From: Acidobacteriota bacterium
GTDB taxonomy: Bacteria > Acidobacteriota > Blastocatellia > RBC074
Assembly: GCA_016710075.1 (NCBI GenBank)
Contig: JADJLO010000026.1
Coordinates: 1 to 62,446 of the forward strand
Length of the DNA: 62,446 nucleotides
Direction: 5' to 3'
In this document: piece after piece, positions 1 to 9,067 of the stretch
Position numbering within the stretch: the first letter of the stretch is position 1
Layout of the letters: each line of letters starts with the position of its first letter
Notes under the pieces: generated by a model
Seen by the model: only the letters and a program-made list of their open reading frames with translations
Databases searched by the model: none
What the model was told of the DNA's origin: nothing
Translations under genes and position numbers: made by a program

Positions 1-993
1 AATCCCGCTGTTCTTGCTCACTAACCGGGTCTCGAAGAGCTGGATAAACCAAGGGTGGAGGCACGGTCGGCATCGGGCGTGACGAAGGCGCTCATAAAGA
101 AGCCGGGGTCTGAAGATCGATTCCTTCATGCGGCCGGAGATGATTGTACTCCATGATAAAAGCTGATCGAACCATTCTTTGTTGTTGAGTCAGGTTGGCG
201 GCCCGGACGCTAAGTCTCGCTTTCAGGACACGATGCACCGTTTGTGCTGCCCATTTTGTTGTGGCTTGCCAGGTTCAATCAGTTCGGGTCTGATACCAAG
301 CCTGATCCACCAGACCGAGAGTTTCGAGAGCCGCGCCAGGTTGGCGGTTGAGGCGAAGGGCACCGTTGTCGGGGAGCGAATCGCCTGTGGCAAGCCATAC
401 TTTTTAAAGATCTGGAGGAATGTCGCTTTGGCCCCTTCAGTTTCAGTTGAGAGTAGTGCCCGGCAACCCAGTAGATAACGCGAGTAGCGATCGGTCACGG
501 TCAGAGGATAGCAGTATTGGCCGTCACGAGTTTTGAACTGACCTTTGAAATCGACGCACCAGAGATCGTTTGGGGCTGTGGCGATGGAGATGGGCTTGCC
601 TGGATGACCAGGTTTGCGCCGCCGGGTCCGTTGTCGGACGAGTCCCGCACGGAGGAGAATCTCACAGGCTGTCGAGCGTGAAGGCCAGTCAGCCTGTGGA
701 TCTGGCTCTTGAGATGCTTGAGCAATTTCTTACCCTAACTTGGATGACGACGACGCGCCTCAATGGTCGCTAGCCGTAGAGGATCAGGCGTTTCGTCCGG
801 AGATGAATGTGGTCGACGAGGACCGGTCTGCCAATCCAGCCGGTCCATCTGTCAGATAGCGATCGATCCATTTGTAGCCGGTCTTGCGACTGATGCTGTA
901 TCGGTCGCAGAGCTCGGTAATGAGATGGTGTCGCGGAGATATTCGGAGACAAATTGGAGTTTTGATCCATTGGTGACGATTATCCCAGGGCAT
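1..993 (-). pseudogene. IS481-family transposase, frameshifted, runs off the left edge
   Basis: The start is ATG at 993, preceded by GGAGGG. The first ~65 residues form the helix-turn-helix typical of IS481 transposases (LITELCDRYSISRKTGYKWI followed by GPAGLADRS). After frameshifts, 223-498 encodes part of the DDE integrase core (TDRYSRYLLGCRAL, FLQIFKKYGLPQAIRS, WWIRLGIRPELIEPGKPQQN) and the segment down to ~100 reads YNHLRPHEGIDLQTPASL, the normal C-terminal block. At least three reading-frame changes are needed, so the gene is broken. It would cut and paste the element; here it is probably inactive. Family assignment is confident from the motif order. Confidence 0.85.
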
Positions 994-1078
994 TGATCAA
1001 CCCTCCTTTCAGAGATAGATCTTGCCCGGGAAAAGTGTCAACCACTCCTACCGATTTGTCACCCATGTCTCCCGACCA
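1..1078 (-). mobile_element. IS481-type insertion sequence, partial
   Basis: The transposase remnant is followed on its 5' side by two copies of an IS481-end-like motif, tgtcaaccactcctaccg at 1036 and tgtcacccatgtctcccg at 1057, which I take as the outer end of the element. The other end lies left of the window. The element sits just outside the first attC (1095) and so probably landed inside a neighbouring cassette. Confidence 0.65.
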
Positions 1079-1094
1079 TACCCAGTGCAATCAC

Positions 1095-1163
1095 GCCTAA
1101 CGCCTGAGTCACTGGCGTGTGGAGCGCAGCGGAACCACGTCCAGTGCAGCGCCCTCGTTAGGT
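1095..1163 (-). repeat. attC site
   Basis: Left box gcctaac, right box gttaggt, arms CACTGG and CCAGTGC. It is the attC of the acetyltransferase cassette to its right. 1164-1290 holds no gene. Confidence 0.8.
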
Positions 1164-1290
1164 TGTAAATTAAGGTTGCGCAAGATCATAAACTTTTTTT
1201 TCGTGCTTATCACAGCGCCATGTTGCTTTTGCTGATGGAACAATTATTTTCCCATTTTTAATGATCCAATAATCTGATTGAGCGCACCAA

Positions 1291-1842
1291 TTACTCAGAT
1301 CTAAATGGCAGCTGCTTGCTCATTCGAATGAGCGGGACCGGAACGCCTCCGCGGTCATCCAGGATTTGCTCAATTGGTTTGTAGCCGCATGCCAAGTAGA
1401 GCGGCTCGCCGGACTTTGTAGCCATGAGTTCTACTTTTGAAAAGCCTTCGTCTCTAGCCGCGCTCTCGCACAACGAGAGGATAAGACGACCTATGCCTTT
1501 TCGGGCATACGCCGGATGGGTATACATTGCTCGGACTTTGGCAGGGTCTTGTTTCGGGTCTAAGTAGGCACCGTTCCGTCCAGGTGCCTGGTCTCCGCCG
1601 TATAGGGTGGCTCTGCGGCTCCACCCTCCGCACCCAGCAACCTGACCTCCGGACTCGACAATGAAATAAGTGCCGTCTTCGAAGAGTTGGATATCGAGCC
1701 CCATGATCGTTCGGCTCGATTCGATTTGCTTTGGATCTAGGAATGGCCTTTGTAGCTCGAAAATCGAAGCATCCATTAGGATTCTAAGGACGCCGAGATC
1801 AGCGAGCGTCGCGAGTCTGTGGGTCAAGCTAGCTGTTGCCAT
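1291..1842 (-). CDS. GNAT-family N-acetyltransferase
   Basis: The 183-residue product has the GNAT fold signature: a central strand ending MYTHPAYARKGIGRLIL, in which R-K-G-I-G is the acetyl-CoA pyrophosphate loop (Q/R-x-x-G-x-G/A), and the C-terminal block VELMATKSGEPLYLACGY. Such enzymes move an acetyl group from acetyl-CoA to an amine; the substrate cannot be told from sequence. The gene starts at ATG 1842 and is intact. It lies between attC 1095 and attC 1864 as a single-gene cassette. GNATs are among the commonest integron cassette products, some of them aminoglycoside-modifying, but nothing here points to that. Confidence 0.85.
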   Translation of the reverse strand: MATASLTHRLATLADLGVLRILMDASIFELQRPFLDPKQIESSRTIMGLDIQLFEDGTYFIVESGGQVAGCGGWSRRATLYGGDQAPGRNGAYLDPKQDPAKVRAMYTHPAYARKGIGRLILSLCESAARDEGFSKVELMATKSGEPLYLACGYKPIEQILDDRGGVPVPLIRMSKQLPFRSE

Positions 1843-1863
1843 TTAACTGCCTCTTCTCGCGAG

Positions 1864-1900
1864 GCCTAACCCCTCGCTCAAGCGGAGCGAGGGGTTAGGC
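1864..1900 (-). repeat. attC site, type F, collapsed
   Basis: Left box gcctaac and right box gttaggc enclose only 23 bases that form one short hairpin (CCCTCGCT/AGCGAGGG). The central loop seen in other type F sites (9713) is missing. Confidence 0.75.
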
Positions 1901-2413
1901 CTCAGTGGCATTGACACGGTACTCGAGCGTTGTAGCCGCAGAGAAACCAAGGAGCCAGCGCAGATAGCCGAACCGAGAGGTAGCTGTTGCAACGAAGCCT
2001 TGGCGCTCGTACAGACGCCGGGCTGCATGGTTCGTGTCGATGACGTCTAGACGCACCGTTCGATACCCTTCCTCTGCCGCAAAATGCTTGATGCGATCGA
2101 GCAGCTTCGTACCAATGCCACATCCCTGGCCTCTGGCGAAACGGAGACCACCGCCGAGCAGTTGGTCTGGGGCACGGGCCCCCGGGGGGGGGCCTCGCGC
2201 GAAGCAACCGCGGACCGATTCGACTCAATGCACCACCGGGGTCTTGAATCCGGCAATCCCGGCGCCCTCCGGATGTAGCCCGTGGGAGGATCCAGGGCTC
2301 CTGGACACCTGCAAGCCGGATGGCTTCGGGCCAAATGCCGCATCGAACAGTGAGGCGGCTTCTGAACGAAGTTCTTCGTTAAAGCCGCGGGTGATGTTGA
2401 TCTCTTGGGTCAT
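1895..2413 (-). pseudogene. GNAT-family N-acetyltransferase, disrupted
   Basis: The N-terminus (MTQEINITRGFNEELRSEAA) starts at 2413 and reads to a TGA at 2225. The downstream part carries the acetyl-CoA loop GGLRFARGQGCGIGTKLL and a typical C-terminus, VRLDVIDTNHAARRLYERQG then FGYLRWLLGFSAATT. Between them is a long G/C run around 2180-2192, so the break may be an indel pair. The native stop is the TAA inside the attC right box at 1895-1897. This is a second acetyltransferase unlike the previous one; the context is a single-gene cassette. Confidence 0.7.
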
Positions 2414-2432
2414 CGATAGGGTGTATTCTGCG

Positions 2433-2522
2433 GCCTAACAACTCGTTAACCGTGCCGCGTCTGTAACATTGGAAGTAAGCACAGCCATTATTGGCGCGGC
2501 TACGGTTGAACAACTGTTAGGC
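2433..2522 (-). repeat. attC site, type E
   Basis: Left box gcctaac, right box gttaggc, arms GTTAACCGTGCCGCG and CGCGGCTACGGTTGAAC. It belongs to the amidase cassette, whose right boundary is the matching gcctaac at 6063. Confidence 0.9.
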
Positions 2523-2808
2523 GACTGACCTGATTGTTTCCAACAGCAAATCATCCCCCCTTTGCCATTCCTTCACCGCGAGGGTCTGCCCCACCCGTAA
2601 AATCGAGGACTTCTGCTATCTGTTTGTCGTGCTGATGTATCAGGTTTTAGATCGCCAAATACTTCTGATGAATGCTCGTAATTGTGTCAGAGTTGATCTG
2701 TTGGATCTCTGCCAGAACTTGCTGGCAGAAACACTCCAAGGCATGTGCGTGTAAGAGAACATCTGCTTTACTAAATCTACTCACGGACGAGGCCCTGACG
2801 TATTGATC
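2523..2808. other. non-coding stretch between attC and amidase stop
   Basis: I see no coding frame, repeat or RNA here. It is the 3' untranslated part of the amidase cassette, longer than usual. Confidence 0.5.
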
Positions 2809-4418
2809 CTATTTCCCTTTGGGCTTTACAAATCCGGTGTGTAACGGTTCGATGAGTTTGGCGAATGCAATCAGGCGTTTCTCTGAGTTCATCGGCCCGA
2901 TGACCTGGACGGCGATCGGCAGGCCCTCAGCATTTAGCCCGAGCGGGACCGTCAACGCCGGATGACCGGTCGCGTTAAAGACGACCGGATACAGAAAGTT
3001 GTCCCAATAATCAACATTAGTCCCGTCCACCGATATCGGCGTGTGTTCCGGGTTGTGCTTGATGGCCGCAGTCGTCGTGACCGGCATGATCAACAGGTCG
3101 TATTTCGTAAAGAAAGATTCCATCTGGTCGCGCAGAGCATCGCGACGTTTAAGAATATCGTCGTACTTTGCGGAGTCGATATCGGACATTCGGTCATAGA
3201 CCTCCGACATATCGATGCGATGATTGTCAGCGCTCTTGAAATCACGAATAACAAGCTGGCGAAATAGCCATGGCACTTTTTCCAGCATCGTATAGATCGC
3301 GAGCATCCGGTGCATCGCGACCATTTTGTCGTAATCGGCAGGTTGATCATTCGTTACCGAGACGTTATTGGTCTTTAGCGTTTCCGTCAGCGAATTTAGC
3401 TTCTCTTTGATGTCCTTGCTTACGATCACCTTGTCACTGCCAAATTTCCACTCGTCGAGGTAGGCGATCTTGTAGTCCTGAGAGCAGTTTTCGGCTCAAG
3501 CATCTTTGCCTTTTGCTCGGGCCATTTGTTCATCATCGCGTTCCACGCCAACTCGATATCATCAACCGTTCGGGCAAGCGGGCCGGTGACCATCATTCTT
3601 CGATATTTCGGATTGCCCGGTTCGCCTGGAAACGACCCGTGACCGGGCATGCTTCCGTCGGTTGTCTTGAGGCCGTAGAGGCCGCAAAGCGCCGCCGGTA
3701 TGCGGATGCTGCCACCAAAATCGCCGCCCACCGTTATCGGTGAGGACCCAGTCGCCACCGACGCCGCACCACCACCAGTGCTGCCGCCGGGTGTTCGCGT
3801 CAGGTCGTACGGATTGCTCGCTGTAGGGTAGATCTCGCCAAAGGTCTGCACGTCAAAGAGCATCTTAGGCACATTCGTGGTGCCCAAGATAATCGCGCCT
3901 TCGCTGAGCATGGCATCGACGATGACCGAGTTGTTCGCCGCGACAAAGCCCTGAAACATCTCGGCATTTACCGTCTGCGGCTTGCCCTTGACGGCAAATT
4001 CCTCCTTGATGCTCACCGGCACTCCATAAAGCAGGCCAAGTGGTTCACCGCGAGCGACTTTTTCATCGGCTTTTTTAGCGGCATCGAGGGCCTCTTGTTC
4101 GAATAGCCACACGAACGCATTCGTCTTGTAATTATTGTTCTTAATGTAGTTGATGTGTTCCTGGACAATCTCGGTCGAGGTCGCCTGTTTGTTCTTGATC
4201 ATTGCCGCAGGCTCGGTCGCGGACTTATAGATGAACTTACCGGCCACCGGAAATTCAGTCGCAGGCTTGTTGAACAACTCCGCCTGAAGCACCGGCTTTT
4301 TGCCGATCGGTTTTGGGATCAGCGTATAGACATAAATGCCGAGGCCGCCCGCGATCAAAACGACCACCGCGATAGTGATCGCCGTCCACTTCAGAACCTT
4401 CTTAGCTGTTGATGACAT
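2809..4418 (-). pseudogene. Amidase-signature hydrolase, one frameshift
   Basis: The reading frame from ATG 4418 (MSSTAKKVLKWTAITIAV) begins with a single membrane anchor, then shows the amidase signature: the catalytic lysine in VPVSIKEEFAVKG and the Gly/Ser block TPGGSTGGGAASVATGSS ... GGDFGGSIRIPAALCG that carries the two catalytic serines. The frame is lost near 3430-3490 and continues as the C-terminal third ending FVKPKGK at 2809. Members hydrolyse amides such as Glu/Asn-amide or aryl amides; the anchor suggests action at the outer face of the membrane. At ~530 residues it is a large cassette gene. A single indel would restore it. Confidence 0.85.
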
Positions 4419-4492
4419 GGTTTGTCCTTGCCGTTCGCCCGAACAGGGCAGCGACAACTTGACAAACCGAGACCGGCGATAATCTCAACTAG

Positions 4493-4549
4493 AAATGCGG
4501 AGTTCCATCCGCCTCTGACCGCAACCGAGACTTCCATTCTGCTTCCTGG
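4493..4549. repeat. direct repeat flanking IS copy 1, left
   Basis: aaatgcggagttccatccgc... through tgcttcctgg recurs at 5928-5988 with a few differences. It replaces the tnpB-side end of the IS. Confidence 0.75.
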
Positions 4550-4553
4550 CACT

Positions 4554-5469
4554 GGGAGCAGTCTTGAGACGTATAGGCTGGGTTCACCAGAATCACTTCA
4601 CGGCCAGCATTCGCAGCTTTGCTTGTGAGGATCCTGGCGAATTGGTTCCAGCCCGCGTCACTGATGCTTTTGGCGAGATGGTGATTCCTGACCATCCCCC
4701 ACGCTTCACTTCGATGGTGATGCGAAACGCGCATCAAGCGCCGTCTTGTGGTGAAAGTCGGCACGCTGCCTTTGATATGCAGGTGCTTCCTCGCCAGAAT
4801 ATTGATTGCCTTCCGGCGTCGGTTGCTGCGCTTGTTCTTTCGGCGCGTAACGCGTGCTCTCTTGAGTTCACTTTCGGCGGCGCGGTATTTCGGGTTTTCA
4901 ACTCGCTCGCCATTGGAGACTCTCACCCCGAGGCCAATATCCCCGCCGCCTTCGCCTTGGATGAAGCGGGATTGATTGTCAACGGCAAACACGACAACCA
5001 GCCATCGGCTTCTCGTTTGATTGTGCGGTTTTGATCCCTCCTTCAATCGGACGGGATAGACGGACACGGCAAGATTCGAACTTGCGCAGTTTGTCGCCTT
5101 CGAGACGGAAACCGCCTGTGGATAGACAACGAATCAAAGAACGCCTTGCCCCTTGAATCTTGGGTAGCCCGGTTTTTGACCCGCCTTGACGCGGCGAAAG
5201 AAGTTGTCGAACGCCTTTGAGAGCGGCGCAGAACGTCTTGAAGCACCTGACTGTAGACGGCGGCAACGTCCGGGCGGATGGCTTTGATGCCGGGAAGCTG
5301 CGCCGACTGGGAATTGTAGTTGAGCGAGACGTGATTGATTTGATAGCGTCCCGGCGCTCTTGAAGGCTGGCGTTATAGAGTTCACGGCAAGTATCGAGCG
5401 TGAAAACGCAGGCTTGCTCAAAGGCGGATTGGTTTTTAACTTGAACTTGTATGCTTTCACTCCCGGCAT
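4554..5469 (-). pseudogene. TnpB, IS copy 1, frameshifted and 3'-truncated
   Basis: Starts as MPGVKAYKFKLKTNPP at 5469 and shows pieces of TnpB in at least four frames: the arginine-rich block RRKNKRSNRRRKAINIL, SKAANAGREVILVNPAYTSQ and the first zinc pair CSQC. The second zinc pair and the last RuvC aspartate block seen in copy 2 are gone. TnpB is an RNA-guided nuclease of IS200/IS605 elements; this copy cannot be functional. Confidence 0.8.
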
Positions 5470-5477
5470 TATACTTA

Positions 5478-5800
5478 GTTCATTAGCAAAACAATCCCTT
5501 TCGACCCCTCAATCACTGTACTTACTCGCCCAGTATCGCTTGGTTCTCGTTACCAAATACCGCCGCAAGGTAATCAGTCCGGCGATGATGAAGCGGTGCG
5601 GAGATATTTGAAGACACGCGCAAATGGGAGTGGGCTGATCGAATTCAACGGCGAACAGGATCACGTTCACTTGTTGTTTGCGGCAACGCCGGTCATCGAA
5701 CTGAGCAAGCTGGTCAACAACTCAAGACGGTTTCCTCCAGGCTAGGAGATTCGGAAGACATATTGGGAGCCTGTTTTCTGGATCGCTCTACTGGCGACCG
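5478..5800 (+). pseudogene. IS200-type Y1 transposase TnpA, IS copy 1, frameshifted
   Basis: Reads as YRLVLVTKYRRKVISPAMMKR, then in other frames LIEFNGEQDHVHLLFAATP and VIELSKLVNN. HVH is the HUH metal-binding motif of Y1 transposases, which copy 2 has lost. The catalytic tyrosine region is too mutated to place. At least three indels separate the blocks. Confidence 0.75.
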
Positions 5801-5927
5801 CGCGCCCGTTGGAGGTCATCAACCTAATTGAAAATCAAGTAAAACGATCCACCGTCGCCCGATGCGGATCATCACACCCCCCCAAGATGGCGGCTATGGA
5901 TGGAGTATTCTTTTCGCAAAGAGATAA

Positions 5928-5988
5928 AAATGCGGAGTTCCATCCGCCTCTGACCGCGTTAACCGGGACTTCCATTTCTGCTTCCTGG
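5928..5988. repeat. direct repeat flanking IS copy 1, right
   Basis: Second copy of the segment at 4493-4549. 5989-6062 holds nothing recognisable and leads to attC 6063. Confidence 0.7.
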
Positions 5989-6062
5989 AACGACGACCTC
6001 ATACACTCATTCCCCGCACATCCAAATATCTTCGTCGCATTCCGTTTCCAGCATCCGGTACT

Positions 6063-6155
6063 GCCTAACGTATTAAGAATTCCTGTGGCGCGGAGTCCGG
6101 TAAACGAACCTCTCGCCCCAGGGGAGCCGCCACACGAATTCTTAATACGTTCGGC
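6063..6155 (-). repeat. attC site
   Basis: Left box gcctaac, right box gttcggc, with long AT-rich outer arms gtattaagaattc / gaattcttaatac. It belongs to the NTF2-like cassette; the partner left box gccgaac is at 6675. Confidence 0.85.
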
Positions 6156-6213
6156 GGCCGCTTGCAAAGTACCACCCATTCCCATTGGTTCATTTGGGCA
6201 GACAACCCAGCAC

Positions 6214-6579
6214 TCAGCCATCATAGTGCGCCGCAGACTTTCGGACCACACCATGTTCGTCAAACTCAAAAACCTCGGCCGCCAAACGACTCTTTGAACC
6301 CCGGTAGTAAAGGACAAGACTGTTGATTCCCGTGAGGACAGTCTGCAGCTCAAACCTCAACTCCGGCACCCGCGCGAGGGCCTTTGCCCAATACGGGCGA
6401 ATCGCCGCCTTACCAACGAGCGTGCCGGTGCGCTCGCCCATGAGTTCGATGATTCTTGGCGAGGAGAACTCGAAGTCTTCCGAATAGTGAGCGAGGATGC
6501 GGTCGAGGTCATGGCTATTCCATGCTTCGACCCACTCTTGAGCGAAGCGCTCGGCAAATTGGCGGTCGATTAATGCCAC
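6214..6579 (-). CDS. NTF2-like / SnoaL-like protein
   Basis: The 121-residue product begins MALIDRQFAERFAQEWVEAW and has the NSHDLDRILAHYSEDFEF block that is the hallmark of the nuclear transport factor 2 / SnoaL fold, a cone-shaped alpha+beta barrel. Members are small isomerases, cyclases or ligand-binding proteins; the specific role is unknown. The gene is intact, ATG-initiated and alone in its cassette. Such proteins recur in this array (38258, 48582). Confidence 0.8.
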   Translation of the reverse strand: MALIDRQFAERFAQEWVEAWNSHDLDRILAHYSEDFEFSSPRIIELMGERTGTLVGKAAIRPYWAKALARVPELRFELQTVLTGINSLVLYYRGSKSRLAAEVFEFDEHGVVRKSAAHYDG

Positions 6580-6674
6580 GGGCGTATCCCTCCTAGCGCC
6601 GAGACTGACCGGTGGTCAGCTCTCGGGCAGATCCAACCCCTCACCCGGCCGCTCTTCTCCACACACCGCAAGAC

Positions 6675-6741
6675 GCCGAACGTTTGAATTCACCGGCCTG
6701 CGCGGCTTTTCGCACAGGTCCGATGGAATGATGGGTTGGGC
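6675..6741 (-). repeat. attC site
   Basis: Left box gccgaac, right box gttgggc, arms TTCACCGG and CCGATGGAA. The right box pairs with gcccaac at 7102, bounding the SMR cassette. Confidence 0.85.
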
Positions 6742-6744
6742 GGC

Positions 6745-7077
6745 TCATGAGTGAGACACTGTGTTGGAGAACAGATTGAGAACAACAACGCCAGCCATGA
6801 TGAGCAGCATGCCTATGATTGCCGGAAGGTCGAGAGCTTGACCATAGATAACCCAGGCAATTAGCGCAATTAGAGCAACGCCGGCGCCCGACCAGATTGC
6901 GTAGGCCACCCCAACTGGGAGAGTCTTGAGTGTGAGCGAGAGAAAGTAGAAGGCTGACGCGTAGCCAACGACAACTATTGCTGAAGGCCACAAGCGCGAA
7001 AACCCTTCCGATGATTTCAAGGCGGATGTTCCGATGACCTCACTCACAATTGCCACGGTAAGAAATACCCAATGCAT
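6745..7077 (-). CDS. Small multidrug resistance (SMR) efflux protein, Qac/EmrE-like
   Basis: The 110-residue protein has four membrane helices and the SMR pattern: MHWVFLTVAIVSEVIGTSAL with the essential membrane-embedded glutamate (E in VSEVIGTSAL, about residue 13), SSEGFSRLWPS, YFLSLTLKTLPVGVAYAIWS and GVALIALIAW. SMR dimers exchange protons for quaternary ammonium compounds and other cations across the inner membrane. Of two nearby ATG codons (7083, 7077) the second has GAGGG at better distance. The sequence resembles the Qac type found in mobile integrons rather than the SugE/Gdx type (which has a conserved W-x-x-L-x-x-A pattern), but this is a judgement by eye. Confidence 0.9.
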   Translation of the reverse strand: MHWVFLTVAIVSEVIGTSALKSSEGFSRLWPSAIVVVGYASAFYFLSLTLKTLPVGVAYAIWSGAGVALIALIAWVIYGQALDLPAIIGMLLIMAGVVVLNLFSNTVSHS

Positions 7078-7101
7078 ATGCATAACCCTCAGTATGGAGC
7101 C

Positions 7102-7330
7102 GCCCAACGTTCGAGCTAAGCTGAGCGACGAACCCGATGCAGCGCGGCAGAACCCCGACGCGATAAGCATTGCGAGCACTGCAGTTCACTGGTCCTGGCG
7201 CCCTCTATGTGGCTGAGCGCGTGCCGATTCTCCATGTCATCTTGCCGAGGAACATGCCTGCCACGGCTTGAAAGAGAATGCTCTTTGCCTGGGCCTGCCG
7301 TTGGCGCTCCGCTTGAGCGAGGGGTTAGGC
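7102..7330 (-). repeat. attC site, type F, with enlarged loop
   Basis: Left box gcccaac followed by gttcgagctaagctgagc and right arm gcttgagcgagggg before right box gttaggc are the two type F arms, but they are ~190 bases apart instead of ~0-50. The middle part has no gene. Confidence 0.65.
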
Positions 7331-7355
7331 CTCAGATAGCGCATCCGCAGGGTGT

Positions 7356-7742
7356 TCATTGCCCTACCGGTGGCTGCCACAACTCAACCTTGTTCCCCTC
7401 CGGGTCGATAACCCAGGCGAACTTGCCGTACTCAGATTCGTCGATCTTGTCGAGCACGTTGCAGCCTTCTTCCTTGAGGATCTTGACCAGAGCCTGCAGG
7501 TCTTCAACCCGGTAGTTCACCATGAAGCTTGCTGTGCTCGGTGCGAATTGGTTGCCGTCTGCGGCTCCGATGGACCAGATGGTTGTGCCTCCTACCGGCT
7601 TGCCTTCACTGTCGGTCCAGGTAAACGCTGTACCACCCCATTCCTGGACATCGATTCCCAGGTGGAGCTTGTACCAAGCCTGGAGTCCTGCGGGGTCTTT
7701 TGCTTTGAAGAATATTCCGCCAATACCAGTGACTCGCCTCAT
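7356..7742 (-). CDS. VOC-family (glyoxalase-fold) protein
   Basis: Starts at ATG 7742 (MRRVTGIGGIFFKAKDPAGL). The ~128-residue product has the paired beta-alpha-beta-beta-beta modules of the vicinal oxygen chelate superfamily: AWYKLHLGIDVQEW, a middle strand FMVNYRVEDLQALVKILKEEG and the terminal FAWVIDPEGNKVELWQPP, whose glutamate is a usual metal ligand. Members include glyoxalase I, dioxygenases and fosfomycin/bleomycin resistance proteins; the substrate is not evident. Single-gene cassette between attC 7102 and 7788. Confidence 0.85.
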   Translation of the reverse strand: MRRVTGIGGIFFKAKDPAGLQAWYKLHLGIDVQEWGGTAFTWTDSEGKPVGGTTIWSIGAADGNQFAPSTASFMVNYRVEDLQALVKILKEEGCNVLDKIDESEYGKFAWVIDPEGNKVELWQPPVGQ

Positions 7743-7787
7743 TGTGCCTCCTATTGGTTCTCGTGGGAGAACCGCGTGTTTTCTGCG

Positions 7788-7877
7788 GCCTAACGTCACG
7801 CATCACTGGGCCGGCGGTGACGGCTGCCCATTGGAATCCGGCCCAGCCGCCGGCTCCAGTGCACGCGATTGTCAGGC
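7788..7877 (-). repeat. attC site
   Basis: Left box gcctaac, right box gtcaggc (C for the invariant T), arms CACTGGGCCGGCGG and CCGCCGGCTCCAGTGC. Confidence 0.8.
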
Positions 7878-7911
7878 AGCATTTGCATGGCCACACCATA
7901 GCCTCATAAGG

Positions 7912-8457
7912 CTAATAGTCCACCAAAATACCATATTCATGCGTTGGGACATGCTCAAATATGAAAATCTGAGGGGGCATGTAAGTGAAAAACACAAACA
8001 CCAATATCATGCCCACGATACCCAGGATTCCCAACCACCGTGCGTGAACGCCCAGCTCGGCTAGATAGAACAACTTGTAACTGACCAACTGACCGATGGC
8101 AATCGCTATCAAAAACGACAGAATATCCACCCAGAGATAACGTGTCCCTAATGCCGTGGTATAGCTGTAAGAAATAACCGCAATGATGACCGGCATGCAC
8201 CATAAACCAGAAGCCCTGCCAAGCCAATAGTTCTTTACATTTTGCCCGACCACCGCAGATGCAACACCTGCCCAGATCAGGCCCGGCCAAAAAGCCATCT
8301 TGAAATGCTCCCAAACGCTTTCATTTATCGGGACCAACCACGCAATTGGTCTCCAGTAGCCAGACCATTCAAACACAAAGTGCCACGCTGACCCAGCAAA
8401 GAAAATCACTAAAATGCCAGCTAATTCCCAATTTCGGACACGGCTTGATGATGACAT
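7912..8457 (-). CDS. DUF6512-like integral membrane protein
   Basis: From ATG 8457 (MSSSSRVRNWELAGILVIFF) the 181-residue product has about five membrane helices. The block GSAWHFVFEWSGYWRPIAWLVPINESVWEHFKMAFWP is the recognisable core of DUF6512 membrane proteins, with conserved H, E and W residues near the first loop. The function of the family is not known. The gene is intact and forms a single-gene cassette. Confidence 0.75.
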   Translation of the reverse strand: MSSSSRVRNWELAGILVIFFAGSAWHFVFEWSGYWRPIAWLVPINESVWEHFKMAFWPGLIWAGVASAVVGQNVKNYWLGRASGLWCMPVIIAVISYSYTTALGTRYLWVDILSFLIAIAIGQLVSYKLFYLAELGVHARWLGILGIVGMILVFVFFTYMPPQIFIFEHVPTHEYGILVDY

Positions 8458-8489
8458 AGTTCGGGCCTGTTGGACTTTTGTGTTCTGCT

Positions 8490-8541
8490 GCCTAACGATC
8501 AGCATCAGCGGCGGGCCGGCTGCTGAATGCTGTTGTTCTGG
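8490..8541 (-). repeat. attC site, short, variant right box
   Basis: Left box gcctaac, right box gttctgg, arms CATCAGC and GCTGAATG. The right box nearly matches the reverse complement of gcagaac at 8965. Confidence 0.65.
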
Positions 8542-8571
8542 GGCTGGTCAACTTAGGTACTCCGCAGCCAC

Positions 8572-8919
8572 TCACTCGGGAGACCATACCGCCAGTTCGT
8601 TCCCGCTCGGATCCAGGAAGTGGAACCGGCGTCCCCCGGGAAACTCAAAGGGCTCCTGAACAACCTTCCCACCTGCGGCCCGAACCGCCTTGACGCTAGC
8701 CGACAAGTCCGTGGAGTAGAGCACAACCAACGGACCACCCTTTCGCACCTCGGTGCATTGGCGAAACCCGCCCACTTCTCCTTCCGGCCCCTGAATACCG
8801 GCATACTCAGGACCGTAGTCTGTAAAGACCCAGCCGAACGCGGCCTTGTAGAAGTCTTTCGCGGCCCCAATATCGAGAACCGTGAATTCAATGTAGTCGA
8901 TCATGTGATGCTTGTGCAT
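8572..8919 (-). CDS. VOC-family protein
   Basis: The 115-residue product reads MHKHHMIDYIEFTVLDIGAA, KDFYKAAFGWVFTDYGPEYAG, and ends RRFHFLDPSGNELAVWSPE. This is the compact single-domain VOC arrangement with a C-terminal glutamate ligand in SGNELAVW. It resembles stress-inducible or bleomycin-resistance-like VOC proteins. A second possible start is the ATG at 8904. No assignment of substrate. Confidence 0.85.
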   Translation of the reverse strand: MHKHHMIDYIEFTVLDIGAAKDFYKAAFGWVFTDYGPEYAGIQGPEGEVGGFRQCTEVRKGGPLVVLYSTDLSASVKAVRAAGGKVVQEPFEFPGGRRFHFLDPSGNELAVWSPE

Positions 8920-8964
8920 AAAGAGTGTCTCCGGCCAGTCCGAGTGTTTGCTCCCATAGTGTCC

Positions 8965-9039
8965 GCAGAACCCGCACAGGCATTAAACTGCGCGCGCCAT
9001 AGGCGCATCATTGATGCCTGCCAGATTACGGCGTTCCGG
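8965..9039 (-). repeat. probable degenerate attC
   Basis: A hairpin with arms CAGGCAT and ATGCCTG lies between box-like gcagaac and gttccgg. The position, between two single-gene cassettes, is where an attC is expected. Confidence 0.4.
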
Positions 9040-9067
9040 TATTCACTGACGATGTCGCGTCGTCGAA

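Larger units (their letters stand above)
4490..5930 (-). mobile_element. IS200/IS605-type element, degenerate copy 1
   Basis: It carries divergent tnpB (minus) and tnpA (plus) like the copy at 14160-15713, and the two share long stretches of near identity with many indels in this copy. The end beyond tnpB is lost: after the first zinc cysteines of TnpB the sequence switches to a ~57-base segment (4493-4549) that recurs almost exactly at 5928-5988 on the other side. The hairpin end next to tnpA is retained in mutated form (around 5846-5866). The copy sits inside the amidase cassette. Confidence 0.8.
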
